Source: SHZL01 sp963784425 (GTDB lineage Bacteria > Pseudomonadota > Gammaproteobacteria > Xanthomonadales > SZUA-36). From it: 64,000 nucleotides of DNA. Location of the stretch: contig CAWARM010000011.1 in NCBI GenBank assembly GCA_963784425.1, positions 434,001 through 498,000 of the forward strand, given 5' to 3'. Under the pieces are notes generated by a model that worked only from the letters and a program-made list of their open reading frames with translations, was not told where the DNA came from and searched no databases. Positions within the stretch are counted from its first letter, which is position 1; every line of letters starts with the position of its first letter. Positions 34,065-46,868 of the stretch are shown in pieces. Both the position numbers and the translations under genes were made by a program.

Positions 34065-36342
34065 TCAGTAGCGGAAGCTGACTTCGATGCTGTAGGTGCG
34101 CGGCTGGGCGAGCAGGCTGAACGGCACGCCAAGGAAGCTTATTCCGCGCATGGTGGCATAGGTTTTGTCCCCCAGGTTTTGACCGTATAACGCGACGCCC
34201 CAGTTTTCGTTGATGTCAAAGTTCCATGCTGCATTCCACAGGCCATACGCTCCTTGATGGGAATTCTCGCGGTTGTCGGGGTTAAAATATTGCGCGCCAC
34301 GGTACGCATAGTTAACCATTATGGAGCTGTCTGCCTCGCCCAGATCGAAGTGGTAACGCCCCGTCAGGTCTCCGGTCCACTTGGGAGCGCGTGGCAGCAC
34401 ATTGCCGGCCACGTTGATGGGCTCGCCGGTGCTGCCATCTATCGCGCCACCCGGAAAATCATCAAAGGTTGCATCGCTGTAACCTGAGCCAAAATCCAGG
34501 CTGAAGTGATCGGTGAGCATGGCGCTGCCTTCGGCCTCGAAGCCCTTGGTTGTGACCTGGGCAGCATTGGGGACCAGCAGGGCGGTGGTGCCGCTGGATG
34601 GGTCAAAGCGGAACTGGAAAACCTGATAGTCAGAGTACTTGGCATAGAAAACGTCGAGATTCAACCGCAGGTGGCCATCCAGCAGGTCGGATTTCATGCC
34701 CAGTTCAAAGCTGTCGACCGTTTCTTCCTGGTACGGCAAATCTTCCACGGCCGGCACCAGGTCCACATTGAAGCCACCGCTCTTGTAGCCGTTGGAGTAG
34801 GTGAAGTAGGTCGACACCGTGTCATTGATTGCGTATTCCAGGCTGGTAGAAACAGTCCAATAGCTGTCGCTGCGGTCATAGGATTCAGAAATATGTGTTG
34901 CCAGGCCAAAACCCGGAAAGACGTTTTGGACAATTGATGCGTCTTTCTGCTCGTCGGTGTAGCGAAGTCCGGCACTGAGAGTCAGGCGGTCAGTGATGTC
35001 ATAGTTGCCATTGACGAAGAGAGCCCAGCTCTGTGTGTCCACGGCCGAGTCCTGCACTGCGGCATCAACACCTTGTGGCGGGCCACCAAAACCGGGGCCG
35101 AGCGCAACGACGCGATCGGTCTTGGCATTCTGATCAAAGTAGAAAGCGCCGAGCACGTAACGAAAGCGGTTGTCGCCCGGCGAGGCCAGTCGGATTTCTT
35201 GCGTGAATTGATGAAAGTCGTCTTCAAAATAGCGTGCAGCCAGAGTGAATGTGCTGGTGGTGTCTTCGTCGCTGCCCACTTTGCGATCAGCAGTCCGGTA
35301 GCCGGTGATCGAGGTCAGGACAAAGTCATTGCCGAAGATCGTAGTCCATGGTCAGGCTGGTGCCCCAGCTGTGGTTGTTGTCCACCAGGTCAGCATCCTG
35401 GTCGACGATGAAGTCGGGTGCTGCGAGCGGATTGCCGACGGTGTCTTCAAACGCAGCAGTTGGTTCCAGAAACAACAGGTTGTTATCCTGTTGGCGGAAG
35501 TCGAAAGAGAAATTGACATCCAGGGCGTCACTGGGTTGCAGCAGAAAGCGGAACCGGCCTGCCAGGAAGTCATTGCTCATCAGTTTGTTGTTGTCGAACA
35601 GGTTCTTGATATAGCCATCTTGCTGTTGGGCACTGATGGCAAAACGCATGGCAGCGGTATCACCCACCGGCAGGTTGACGACACCCGAGCCAAAGAGGGT
35701 ATCGAGGTTGCCGCCACGCGCGCGAAATTCGCCGCTGTTTTCTCTCAATATCGGAGCATTGGTGACGACGCTGAGCACGCCTGCGGTGCTGTTCTTGCCA
35801 AACAGAGTACCCTGCGGGCCGCGCAGAACTTCGACCTGCTTGATATCCACCAGCGCCTGGTCGACAGCGAGTGATTGACCGGCAAACACGCCGTCCAGGT
35901 AGACACCTACGCGTGTGTCAAAACCGATGTTGCGCGAGAAATGACCAATGCCACGAATGCCAATAAAGGTTTCTCCGGAAGACCCCGTTTCACCAAACAC
36001 CAGGTTGGGCACTGAGTACTCGAGTTCCTGGACCGTGTTCAGGCGCTCTTCGGCGATGTCAGCACCACTGACGGCGGCAATGGATATAGGCACATCCTGC
36101 AGGCTTTCTTCGCGATACCTCGCCTTGACCACGATTTCTTCCAGCACGCCGGGCACCTGCTGAGTGTCGTCGGACTCCCCCGGGCGGGTGTTTTGCGCCC
36201 AGGCGCTGACAGAGGCCAGTGTCCAGAATAAGGTCACAGCCAGGGGAATGATGAGCCGGGATGTATGACTGGCCGGGATGGATTTCGCCGCGATGATTTG
36301 CAATGGCTGGTGTTGAAGCCGTTGTGTTGCTTGCGTATTCAT
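34065..36342 (-). pseudogene. TonB-dependent outer-membrane receptor, one frameshift
   Basis: The start has AAGGAG 6 nt upstream. A signal peptide ends near ASVSAWAQ. The plug domain runs from VLEEIVVKARYREESLQDVP to GVYLDGVFAGQSLAVDQALVD and EVLRGPQGTLFGKNSTAGV. A missing base near 35338 shifts the frame; the repaired text reads MDYDL-FGNDFVLTSITGYR and goes on to VGSDEDTTSTFTLAARYFED. The barrel ends LLAQPRTYSIEVSFRY, with terminal aromatic residue. The pattern (pesticin/VciB-like ironcatecholate group with GKNSTAG plug) is that of receptors for many ligands in oligotrophic gammaproteobacteria. An AraC regulator lies upstream and the amidohydrolase downstream. Confidence 0.9.
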
Positions 36343-36500
36343 GACGGGCTCCTTGAGCGCTGTCTTGCGCCAACGAGTGATAGTAGCCACGCCGGTGAAC
36401 AGTTCACCGACCGGTCCAGCACACGATGTTAAGGAGTCGTTAACAGATAAACGGTTGCCTGCCGCATTTTTTCTTGCGCTGGCGACATTTTTTAGCAGGT

Positions 36501-37457
36501 TTAGCGCCGACGCACCTGCGTGGGGGTGATGCCAAAATGCTGCCGGAACGCGTTAGAAAAAGCCGCTGCCTGGGCGTAGCCGACCTGGTTCGCTACTACG
36601 GCTATGGGTTGCTCCGTTTCCTGCAGCAGCTTCCACCCGGTCTGTAGCCGGTTTTCCAGGCAATACTCGGAAATGGTCTGCCCAAAGAGGTGCTTGAAGC
36701 CAAACGTCAGCTTGTTGCGGTTGATTCCCACGCTACGGGAAAGTGCTTCGATACTGGGCCGGTCCGCCGGTGAGCGGGCCAGAATTCGCCGCGCCTCGTG
36801 CAAAGCCTCCAGGTCCCGCGTCCTGAGCTTGACCGGAAATCCTTCCGCAGGGCGGTCGCTCAACACTTGCGACATCATGCAGACCAACTCTACCGCCTTG
36901 GCCTCAAGGTGCACCCGCTTCAGGTCTCCCTGGTAGACCGTGCCCAGGATCTGGTCCATTGCCAAAGACATTTCCGCGGACAAGGACCAGTTTTGCAGCA
37001 GGAACTCATCAGCGCCATAAGCCAGCCTGCGCACCGGGTCAGACAGGCGGATGGAGTCCAGCTTGAAGCGCTGTACCAACATTTGCGGTCGCATGAATAC
37101 CGTAACCCAATCAATGCTGGCGCCGCCCTCAACCCATTCCTCGTCAGATACGCCAACCGGCTGATGCAAAATCTGGCAGAGCGGGCCCTCGAGCTCACTG
37201 CGGTTAATGCCGTCGAAATCCATCAAGGTGCGGGCCGCTTTGCGAAAATGCAGCCGTGTCCAGCCTTCGCCCACCACCTGGTAATGCAGGTCATTGTGGA
37301 ATTTCCCGCGCATACCCAGCAGGATAAAATCTTCATCAAGGGCAACCAGGTCGAGCGTACCCATCCCCATGCTCGGAGAAATTCTTGAATTCAGAAAACA
37401 GATATCACGCCCGGCACCCGCACTCGAAGCCGCGGAGGGTTCCCGGGCGAATCGCAA
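36501..37457 (-). CDS. AraC-family transcriptional regulator
   Basis: 318 residues if the TTG at 37457 is used; internal ATGs near 37370 are alternatives, and the N-terminus is unresolved. The C-terminal HTH pair is clear: SIEALSRSVGINRNKLTFGF, then FGQTISEYCLENRLQTGWKL and AVVANQVGYAQAAAFSNAFR, HFGITPTQVRRR. The N-terminal part resembles PchR/YbtA-type regulators of siderophore or TonB systems (no sugar-binding cupin). It lies 158 bp upstream of the TonB receptor on the same strand, so it probably controls it. Confidence 0.88.
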   Translation of the reverse strand: MRFAREPSAASSAGAGRDICFLNSRISPSMGMGTLDLVALDEDFILLGMRGKFHNDLHYQVVGEGWTRLHFRKAARTLMDFDGINRSELEGPLCQILHQPVGVSDEEWVEGGASIDWVTVFMRPQMLVQRFKLDSIRLSDPVRRLAYGADEFLLQNWSLSAEMSLAMDQILGTVYQGDLKRVHLEAKAVELVCMMSQVLSDRPAEGFPVKLRTRDLEALHEARRILARSPADRPSIEALSRSVGINRNKLTFGFKHLFGQTISEYCLENRLQTGWKLLQETEQPIAVVANQVGYAQAAAFSNAFRQHFGITPTQVRRR

Positions 37458-37639
37458 ATCAGGTCATGCCAGGCCGCCAGAGCATTGCTGATGCTTATGG
37501 GCTTGGGATGGGTATGGTCAGCAAGATGTGCTTGGCCCGGCATGGATACTCTTTTGGCTCAAGGAACTGCATTCAATGTGGCATATTCAACGCTCAGATG
37601 TAAAGCAGTCTCGCGCACTACCTGTGATTATGCTGAACT

Positions 37640-39142
37640 TCAGTGATCCATACCCGCAAACTGGAAAAACTCCCGCCGGGTCTTTGGGCCGTAGGTCTTG
37701 AATGTGGGGTCTGAGTGGGCCAGGTAGCTGGCCTTTGCCCGGCCAATGGCATCGGTTTGTGCAAGTCTTGTCACTTCAACCGGTTCAATGCCATAAATTT
37801 TTGCTGAACTCAGGCCAAATATTTTGGCCTTGATTTCATCCGTCAGTTTCGCATAACCATATTTTTCCTGGAATTCTTCGGAAATCTGGAAGGAACGGAA
37901 GGCCTGGATCTGGTCCTGTGGTGAGCCGTAGAACAGGCAGTCCGTACCCCACAACACATTGTCCTCGCCCAGGTACTTGATCAGTTTTCCAATCAGGTGC
38001 GCGGCCTGGTCGGGCTCCCGCATCACCTGCCACCAGGTGGAACCCAGCTCCGCATAGACGTTTGAGCCGGTGCCCAGTCCACTGTCCAGCACCGATTTCA
38101 CCAGGCTGTCCGTGCCGGAGGCAGCGGGTCCATCCGTGTAGGGGCCCTCCGGCATGGCGGGATCGTGACCGGAATGAAAAATAATGAACTTGATATCACT
38201 GTATTCCTTCGCCGCAGGGCCGACATCGTGGCTCAGGCGGTACTGCAGATTGCCCTCGCCCATCAGTGGGAACGGCAGCGGCAAACCCTTGTGGCAACTG
38301 ATGATCCTGATGCCTGAGGCACGCACTTTTTCCAAAAAGGCCCGCCCGTGGCTTTCATCGTTGAGCCACCAGCCGCTATCGTAGGTTTCTCCATATTGCG
38401 TATAGGTTTTCCATGCGGAAATGCCCCACTTCTCCTGCAATTCATCCATGCGCTCAAGGTCGCCCGGCAAATTGGGGATCACGCGGCCATGGAACAGCAG
38501 GCGCTGGCCGCCCGGCAGGGCATCGACTACCTGCCGGGTCGCGGATGCATTCTCGTGGCTCAGGGGCATGGAGGCCTCGTCCGTGGGTACGAAGGTCAGC
38601 ACTCCTGCGTCCGTGTCACTGTCCAGGAAAATTTCTCGCACGAATGCACGCGCGTCACTGCAACTCATGTAGCCGAATTCCTCGTCAGGCAAGACATTGC
38701 AGCCCGTGGTGCTGGCCGTCTTTTTTATTGATTCAGGTCCATCCGGTCGGGGTGTGCCAGCTTTCCACCGGATTGAAATGGTGCATCTGGATATCAAAAA
38801 TGAATTCCTTCTTGCCCAGGCTTGCGGCGGCCAACTGCTCGTCCAGCACCGCCTGCTCGGGCAGGTTGAAAAATCCTCCTGTCTGGTTGACCGCCGCACT
38901 GGCGCGATTCATGGCCAGCAGGCAAGTAGCTGCGCCACTGAGTGAAACCAGGAACTCGCGCCGGCCCTTGTTGAGCTTTCGCGCGTTTTCCGTGGCCCAC
39001 CGGGATGCGGTTGCGATGGTCTTGCGCACATGCCCCGGCAAGGGCCGTGGCAAGTACTCGCCATTGTCGTGGTGTCGAGCTTGACCGGGAGCCGGTTGCC
39101 TTCCGGGTCATGCAGATACTTGCGATGTTTAAGGGTTTTCAT
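37640..39142 (-). pseudogene. Tat-exported metal-dependent hydrolase (amidohydrolase 2-like), two frameshifts
   Basis: Three frames share one gene. MKTLKHRKYLHDPEGNRLP begins at 39142 with AGGGTG 5 nt upstream. The second frame (after about 39060) holds the Tat-type leader KGRREFLVSLSGAATCLLA, then FIFDIQMHHFNPVESWHTP. The third (after about 38745) continues PDEEFGYMSCSDARAFVREI, ISCHKGLPLPF, FIIFHSGHDPAMP and NVLWGTDCLFYGSPQDQIQA to the stop. Motifs fit the amidohydrolase_2 (decarboxylase-like) family with a zinc site. Repaired length is about 500 residues. Substrate unknown. Confidence 0.8.
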
Positions 39143-39242
39143 CGTTGCACCCTGATTGAGTCGTGTTGCCAGTGTATCCCAGCCACCAGGCGCCTGGCGC
39201 CGAGTGAGTGTCGTCGGGTGTAAACACCCACGGACAATCGCA

Positions 39243-39723
39243 TCAGAATCTTCCCATAAAAGCAGTGGGCAGCCAGCTCGCGCTGTTCCGAATAATTACG
39301 CCAACAGCCCGGCACTGCAGTGAAAAGCCCGCGCCAGTAAACCGCTCATCCCAGCACCGACCACCTGCACCTGCGCATCACTGCTGAACCTTCACGGGCC
39401 ATCAGGTTGAGTCCTGGGTGGGACCACCCAGCAACCGGCAGCCGGGGGCCTGGCCTCCATCGAAGCATAACGGTTCGTCCCCACACCGACCGTGCGTTCG
39501 CCATCCGCAAACACCAGGACCACGCCGGCGCCGTGTATCACGGCGAACCAGCGCTGCACCTGTGCAAAAACCGAAAACGGCCGTCGGATTCGATATCGGC
39601 CCGGCTGATGCGCAACTTCCAGTCGGCCCCTGTCGGCCAGGCGAGCAGTTCACGGGTCTGGCCCCCGCCGTTGCGCCACGGCTGCGGCGCCACCGTTGTT
39701 GCATCGACAATGATCACCGGCAT
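39243..39723 (-). pseudogene. hutD: HutD/Ves family protein, several frameshifts
   Basis: The start PVIIVDATTVAPQPWRNGGG is the HutD signature (WRNGGGxTREL), followed by WKLRISRADIESDG. Later frames give AVIHGAGVVLVFADGERTVG, YASMEARPPAAG and GCRLLGGPTQD-LNLMAREGS, which together reproduce the cupin-like HutD barrel of about 160-190 residues. At least three shifts are needed (near 39585, 39440 and 39330). HutD is linked to histidine-use operons elsewhere, but no hut genes are here. Lesions could be real decay or base errors. Confidence 0.72.
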
Positions 39724-40299
39724 AGGCTTCTCGATTAAATTGCGCAAAGTATAGGCCAATGCTCGTTGCTAATGCGAGCGGTGAGCGGTGACATGGCTTC
39801 GGGGCGCCACGCGGCCGGTAGACTTACCGGGAAGACTCCGTAAACGCTTTAAGTTCGTCGCAGGGGCGGGGAGCAGTGAATTCTTTCAGGACACGCTGCA
39901 AGTAAATCCTGGTATGCTCCTCGCCAGCTCCCTGCTGGCGACGGTCCTGAAAGAACCCCCCGCTCCCCGGCCTGAGTCTGGTCCGGGGCCTGGGCCTGTG
40001 CGAGAGCGCCGGTTTGAACAGCTCCGCGATATCACAAAGCAAGCAAGCGGTGGCGGGGAGACTTACCCGGAAGCGTATAAACAGGGATGTTTCATTCGAG
40101 CCCCCATGGATGGGTTCCCGGCGTTTCCGGGGTAAGCCTACGGCCGCAGATTGCGCCCCGAAGTCGACCAGCGGCGAAGAGTCCCAGCCGGATCGGGCGC
40201 TTCAACGAAAATTTGCTGCCTTTCATCGCAGGCAAGCTTGCGGCGCAGGAATATGTGGCAGCCTGCACGCACCAAGCGGGACAGGCAAGGAGGTTTCTG
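39724..40299. other. Non-coding stretch with large inverted and direct repeats
   Basis: Over 570 bp without a credible gene. GGGAGCAGTGAATTCTTTCA then GGAC (39869-39892) is mirrored at 39944-39968 (GTCCTGAAAGAACCCCCCGC then TCCCC), enclosing a perfect stem TCGCCAGC-TCCCT-GCTGGCGA at 39921-39941, so the 100 bp could form a cruciform. A short direct repeat links GACTTACCGGGAAG at 39821 with ACTTACCCGGAAGCGTATAA at 40061. Both open frames crossing it follow the palindrome and are artefacts. An AAGGAGG ribosome site for the next gene lies at the right end. Confidence 0.5.
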
Positions 40300-41430
40300 A
40301 TGAACCGTTCGGCTTCGATGGGTACTTTATTGCTATTGGCCGTTTTGTGTTGCCATGAGGTGAGCGCCAGCCCTTTTGATTTGACCTGGGAAGAAGTGGC
40401 TCCCGGGGTGTGGACCGGCATACGTGCGGACTCCACCCGCACGCCGGTGCTCGGCAACACCACGCTGGTGGTCTCTTCCGCGGGCGTGGTGGTGTTTGAC
40501 GGCGGCGGGGCTCCCTTACAAAGTGAGCAGGTGGTCGCCAAGGTGCGTAACTCGGCCAGCAACCGGTGACGCATATCGTTGTCAGCCACTGGCATGGTGA
40601 CCATGACTACGGCATTTTCCGCATCCTCGACGCTTTCCCACAGGCGCAGGTTATTTCCATCCGTACACCCGGGCCAAGCTGGATGGAAATTCGGTGGATG
40701 ACACCTTCATGACGGACTACATTCCGAAGATCCGCGAACGCGTCGCTGCCCGGACCTACTCAACTGGCCTGCCGATGTCCGATGCCGACGTGATGCGCTA
40801 CCAGGACATCCTCGACAACGCCGGCCTGATTGATCAACAGCAGAAAGCGTCGAAACTGAGCTATCCCGACATCACCTTCGAGGACAAGCTGACCATCTGG
40901 TCAGGCGATCGGGAAATCCGGCTGATTCATCTTGGCCGCTCCAACACCGCCGGTGATGTGATCATGTATTTGCCCACGGAAAAAATCATTGCCACGGGAG
41001 ACATCGATGCGCGCCCACCCTTACGGATTTGGCAGCTACCCCGGAGAATGGGCGCAATCGCTGCGCAAATTGAAACTGCTGGATCACGTCCTGCTGGTTC
41101 CTGGCCACGGTGATGTGCAGCGGGATGATGCCTACCTGGACTTGCTGATCGAAACCATGGACCTCATTGCGCACAGATGGATAGCCTGGTGGCCCAGGGC
41201 CTCGATCTCGAAGCGGCGCAGGCAAAGATGGACTTCTCAGCAGTGCAGGACCGGTTCACTCACGACGACTTCTCGACCGCCTGTTCGACATCTGGTTCAA
41301 AACACCCATTACGGAGGCTGCATGGAAAGTGGCCAGGGGCAGGAGCCGGAACTGGAACTGGATATCCCCTACCCACACTGGATTTGCAAGCAAGGCAATG
41401 AGATCATTTCGGCTGGAATCCGCTGCAAAG
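40300..41430 (+). pseudogene. Secreted MBL-fold hydrolase, multiple frameshifts
   Basis: AAGGAGG 6-7 nt before the ATG and leader MNRSASMGTLLLLAVLCC. The first frame reads FDLTWEEVAPGVWTGIRADS and GNTTLVVSSAGVVVFDGGGA and ends at 40569. The next frame has HIVVSHWHGDHDYGIFRILD, the MBL zinc motif. The third reads YSTGLPMSDADVMRYQDILD and AGDVIMYLPTEKIIATGDI, the fourth HPYGFGSYPGEWAQSLRKL and LLVPGHGDVQRDDAYL, the fifth MDSLVAQGLDLEAAQAKMDF. All fragments lie in order and fit a single protein of about 370 residues. The end is not certain. Confidence 0.8.
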
Positions 41431-41477
41431 CGGGTGCATGCCAGGTGAAAGCCAGCCAAAAAATCAGGGAGGATACG

Positions 41478-42480
41478 ATGCGCAATTGGGTAGAAAAATT
41501 GGGTATGGCGGCAGCGCTGCCAGCGATCACAACATTGGCGTTCGCAACATTCACCTTTACCGCCCTCGCGGCCGACTTTGCTCTGGCCTGCACCAGGCAA
41601 CACTAAGCGTCGATTACTCTATGAGCTCCGGGTGGGCGAGCAGCGAAGGCATGTACGACCCATACCAGTGGCGGGTAAAACGCAGAGTAAAGCTCGAGGC
41701 GGGGATCGCAGCGCAAACCCCCACGGCCTTGCCTACCAAGCAGGCCACGGAGGAAATCAAACGGAAAGCCTGGAGAACAAGGCCGCCCAGGCACAGCAGA
41801 TCTCGACCGACATGGCGCCCATGATGGCCAGCGTGAAGCCATCATGGAAAAGTGCGCCGAAGACGAAGCTGCATGAGCGCGAAACGGTGGCATGGGTTTT
41901 GCAACGAGCGGACACCGGAAATGAACGCGGCCATGCAGGCCGGCAGCAGTCGCAGAATCAACCACAACCCGACGACCCCTGTACCAGGCGTGGCTCCCAG
42001 GCACAGGCGGGAACACCTATCGCCGAGACGGTACACTGTCCGTACCGACCCGATATGCATCAGCCTGCCACGCACGCTGCACCCGTGACGAAGTGCGCTG
42101 GGTTCGGGCGAGATCCCGATGCCAGAAGCGCGAAGGGAAATCCTGGCGCCGCCTTCGGTCACTCTGGGGTCGAGGTGGATACCGAAAAAGGTACGATGGT
42201 GGTGACATTGCCGGTGCCGCTGTTCCCCCTGCCCTATACCGAGACCATCACAACGGATGAACCGGAGGGCACGCATGACACGCCCACCCCCGTCGGCCCG
42301 CAACAGCAACTGATGATCTTCGGTGTCAATGCCAAAGGTGGCGCAACCCACGACCAGCCGTTAACCGTTGCCCTGGATGGAGACTGGCACAGCCAGTCCG
42401 GTGAACAGGTAGTTGCCGTGGAAGGCCAACTCAGGGAAGCCGGCAAACTGACCGTACGCTGGCGCTTCGACGTGCAGTGA
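41478..42480 (+). pseudogene. Exported protein of unknown function, several frameshifts
   Basis: An ATG with GGAGGA 6 nt upstream starts a good leader (KLGMAAALPAITTLAFATF, ...LAAD). The frame shifts near 41590 into GLHQATLSVDYSMSSGWASS and EGMYDPYQWRVK, again into SLENKAAQAQQISTDMAPMM, then AIMEKCAEDEACMS, AAMQAGSSRRINHNP, and finally a clean stretch from about 42160 (VEVDTEKGTMVVTLPVPLFP to RWRFDVQ, stop). Codon use in these parts is like the neighbours. No family recognised; the helical middle has two closely spaced cysteines. It is inferred to be one gene of about 330 residues. Confidence 0.55.
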
Positions 42481-42500
42481 GCGGCTTTTAGCCGGTTAGT

Positions 42501-43345
42501 TCAGGCCCTGCGGCGGTAATGCGCCAGGGCCTCGCGGCGCCATTGTTCGGTGCGTTCAATATCGTTGAAGCTGAACAAGTGGAATCCTGGAATGCCGATG
42601 CCGCTCTCACCCAGGTGCGGCGCGAGGCCCTGGAGCAATTCATCCGGCCGATAGGGCCTGACGCCCAGCATTCTTCTGAGCAATCCTTTCTGCTTGAGCA
42701 AAATCGCGCTGACTGGCCAACACCGATTCGCGTTGACAATTTGAACAGCCGCGCACGATCGGCTACGCCGGGAAGACCGATCCACGCGGGCAGCGTGACC
42801 CCGGCCTTGCGCATTTTTTGCAACCAGTGGATCAGTGCTGCCGGGTCAAAACACATCTGCGTGACGAGGTAATTGGCGAATACCTGCTTTTCCAGCAACA
42901 ACTGTAGTAACTGGCTCTCGCTGATCAGCGGGTGGCCTTCGGGATGGGCAGCGACGCCGATGTGCTTGAAGGTGTGTCCGATTTCCGCCATGTCCCGCAA
43001 CAGATCAAGTGAACCGGAATAGATTCCCAAAGGGCCCGGTGCGTCACCGCCCGGCACAAAAACGCTCTCAATCTGTGACTTCGTAAGCCGTTGGAGAATA
43101 TCTTGCAGGTGGTGGCGATCAAGGACCATGCGCGCAGCAATGTGGGGCACCAGCCGCAAATGCTGGCTTGCGAGACGCTCCACCAACTCCATCGTTGCAT
43201 CGACACCCTTGGTCGGGGAGCAGGTGATTGCTACGTAGGCCCGCGCTGGTAGCTGCATGAGCCGGTCTTCAATTCCGGGCACCGGCACGATCTCGAGATA
43301 GCTGTGTTCCAGCAGGCTGGCCATTAATGCGTGGTTGTTTTTCAT
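42501..43345 (-). pseudogene. Methylenetetrahydrofolate reductase-like protein, one frameshift
   Basis: Residues 1-210 in the first frame show the MTHFR barrel: YVAITCSPTKGVDATMELVE, VPHIAARMVLDRHHLQDILQ, VFVPGGDAPGPLGIYSGSLD and VTQMCFDPAALIHWLQKMRK. Near 42705 the frame shifts; the other frame continues LLKQKGLLRRMLGVRPYRPD to HLFSFNDIERTEQW. Reassembled length is about 280 residues. MTHFR reduces 5,10-methylene-THF with a flavin; this short form is related to those found beside GcvT-like demethylases, and a fragment of such a gene lies 77 bp upstream. Confidence 0.82.
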
Positions 43346-43422
43346 GGCTATCTACAGGTTGGTGACTGGAGCCGATGGCCGGCTGACGATATGGTTTTCC
43401 CGGCAACATCCCCAGGCGCACG

Positions 43423-43790
43423 TCAGCCGACGTTATCACCCGCACGGTTTTTCACAAAGGGTAATTCACACAGCTCCGCCTCGCGCTCTCCCACGACCGT
43501 TTGCACCTTAACCTTCGCCCTGCCGTGGCCAGAATGGCCGGCAGGTAAATATAGGCAATGTTCTGCTCCAGCGTGGGTGAATAGCAGCAACTGGTGAGCT
43601 GGCCGACTGCCTTGCCATCCACTGTGACTTTCCAGCGATGTTCGTTGACCGGAAGTGGTGCACTCTTTTTTTCGTCGATGCAAAAAATGGAGATTTTCGA
43701 ACCCTGCTGCCAAAACCGATGGTAGGTGTGTTTGCCGATTGGTCCATAGCTCTGCTCACTGTAGGTTTTTCTTCTGCCCTATGGTAACCA
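43423..43790 (-). pseudogene. 3' fragment of a GcvT/DmdA-like folate-dependent demethylase, frameshifted
   Basis: Joining three frames gives a C-terminal barrel domain like DmdA and GcvT: YGPIGKHTYHRF, WKVTVDGKAVGQLTSCCYSP, TLEQNIAYIYLPAILATAG, VKVQTVVGEREAELCELPFV and a stop at 43423. Only about the last 120 residues are present; the N-terminal two-thirds are replaced at about 43790 by a poly-A/T run and the pyruvate phosphate dikinase gene. With MTHFR beside it, the intact gene probably moved a methyl group from a small substrate to THF. Which one (DMSP, vanillate or another) cannot be told. Confidence 0.65.
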
Positions 43791-43800
43791 GTCGCTTATT

Positions 43801-43838
43801 ACTTTTCTTTTTCTTCTCTTTTTTTTTTTTTTTCTTTC
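43801..43838. repeat. Low-complexity T-rich (A-rich on minus) run
   Basis: About 38 bases almost entirely T and C (two stretches TTTTCTTTTTCTTCTC and a run of at least 12 T). It lies exactly between the truncated demethylase and the end of the pyruvate phosphate dikinase gene. Such a tract is unusual at this base composition and marks a join, biological or artificial. Confidence 0.7.
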
Positions 43839-43848
43839 AACCGCTGCG

Positions 43849-46583
<2,735 letters not shown>

Positions 46584-46693
46584 GCATAACTCACTGAGAC
46601 TGGTTGAAAGATCCGCTTGAAGGCCAGCCCAACGCCGCTGCGGGCCCCAGCGCGCACACCGGCCAACGCGCCAGGTCGTTGCGCCGCGCCTGC

Positions 46694-46735
46694 ATAATCG
46701 ATCAAACTGCACCGGGCCAACTTGACGCACGTCAA
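46694..46735 (-). promoter_or_regulatory. Class II FNR/DNR-type promoter upstream of ppdK
   Basis: TTGACGCACGTCAA (46722-46735) is a perfect palindrome of the FNR/Anr/DNR type. On the minus strand, GATTAT (46699-46694) lies as a -10 so that the dyad centre is at about -41.5 from a start near 46687, the class II position. About 104 nt of leader precede the ATG. This implies activation of ppdK under low oxygen or nitrogen-oxide stress. It lies in the same G+C-rich block, so the promoter came with its gene. Confidence 0.5.
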
Positions 46736-46868
46736 CCGACGCGCTTGGACTCGGCAAATTTGCCCCGATACCAGCCAGAATGCCCCGGATGAAAACTGCA
46801 GCATCAGACAGACCGTGGCCGAAGCAGTGCGCTAAAATCCCGATTGGGTCCTCACCAGGAAGAAAAAA

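Noticed and set aside
41603..42351. Minus-strand frames that looked like a small membrane protein
   Set aside because: The plus strand gives better codon use, a leader with ribosome-binding site and a clean C-terminus, so the minus frames are shadows.
46584..46868. Glycine riboswitch before the dimethylglycine dehydrogenase gene
   Set aside because: No conserved aptamer cores were seen in the short upstream region, part of which belongs to the ppdK promoter.
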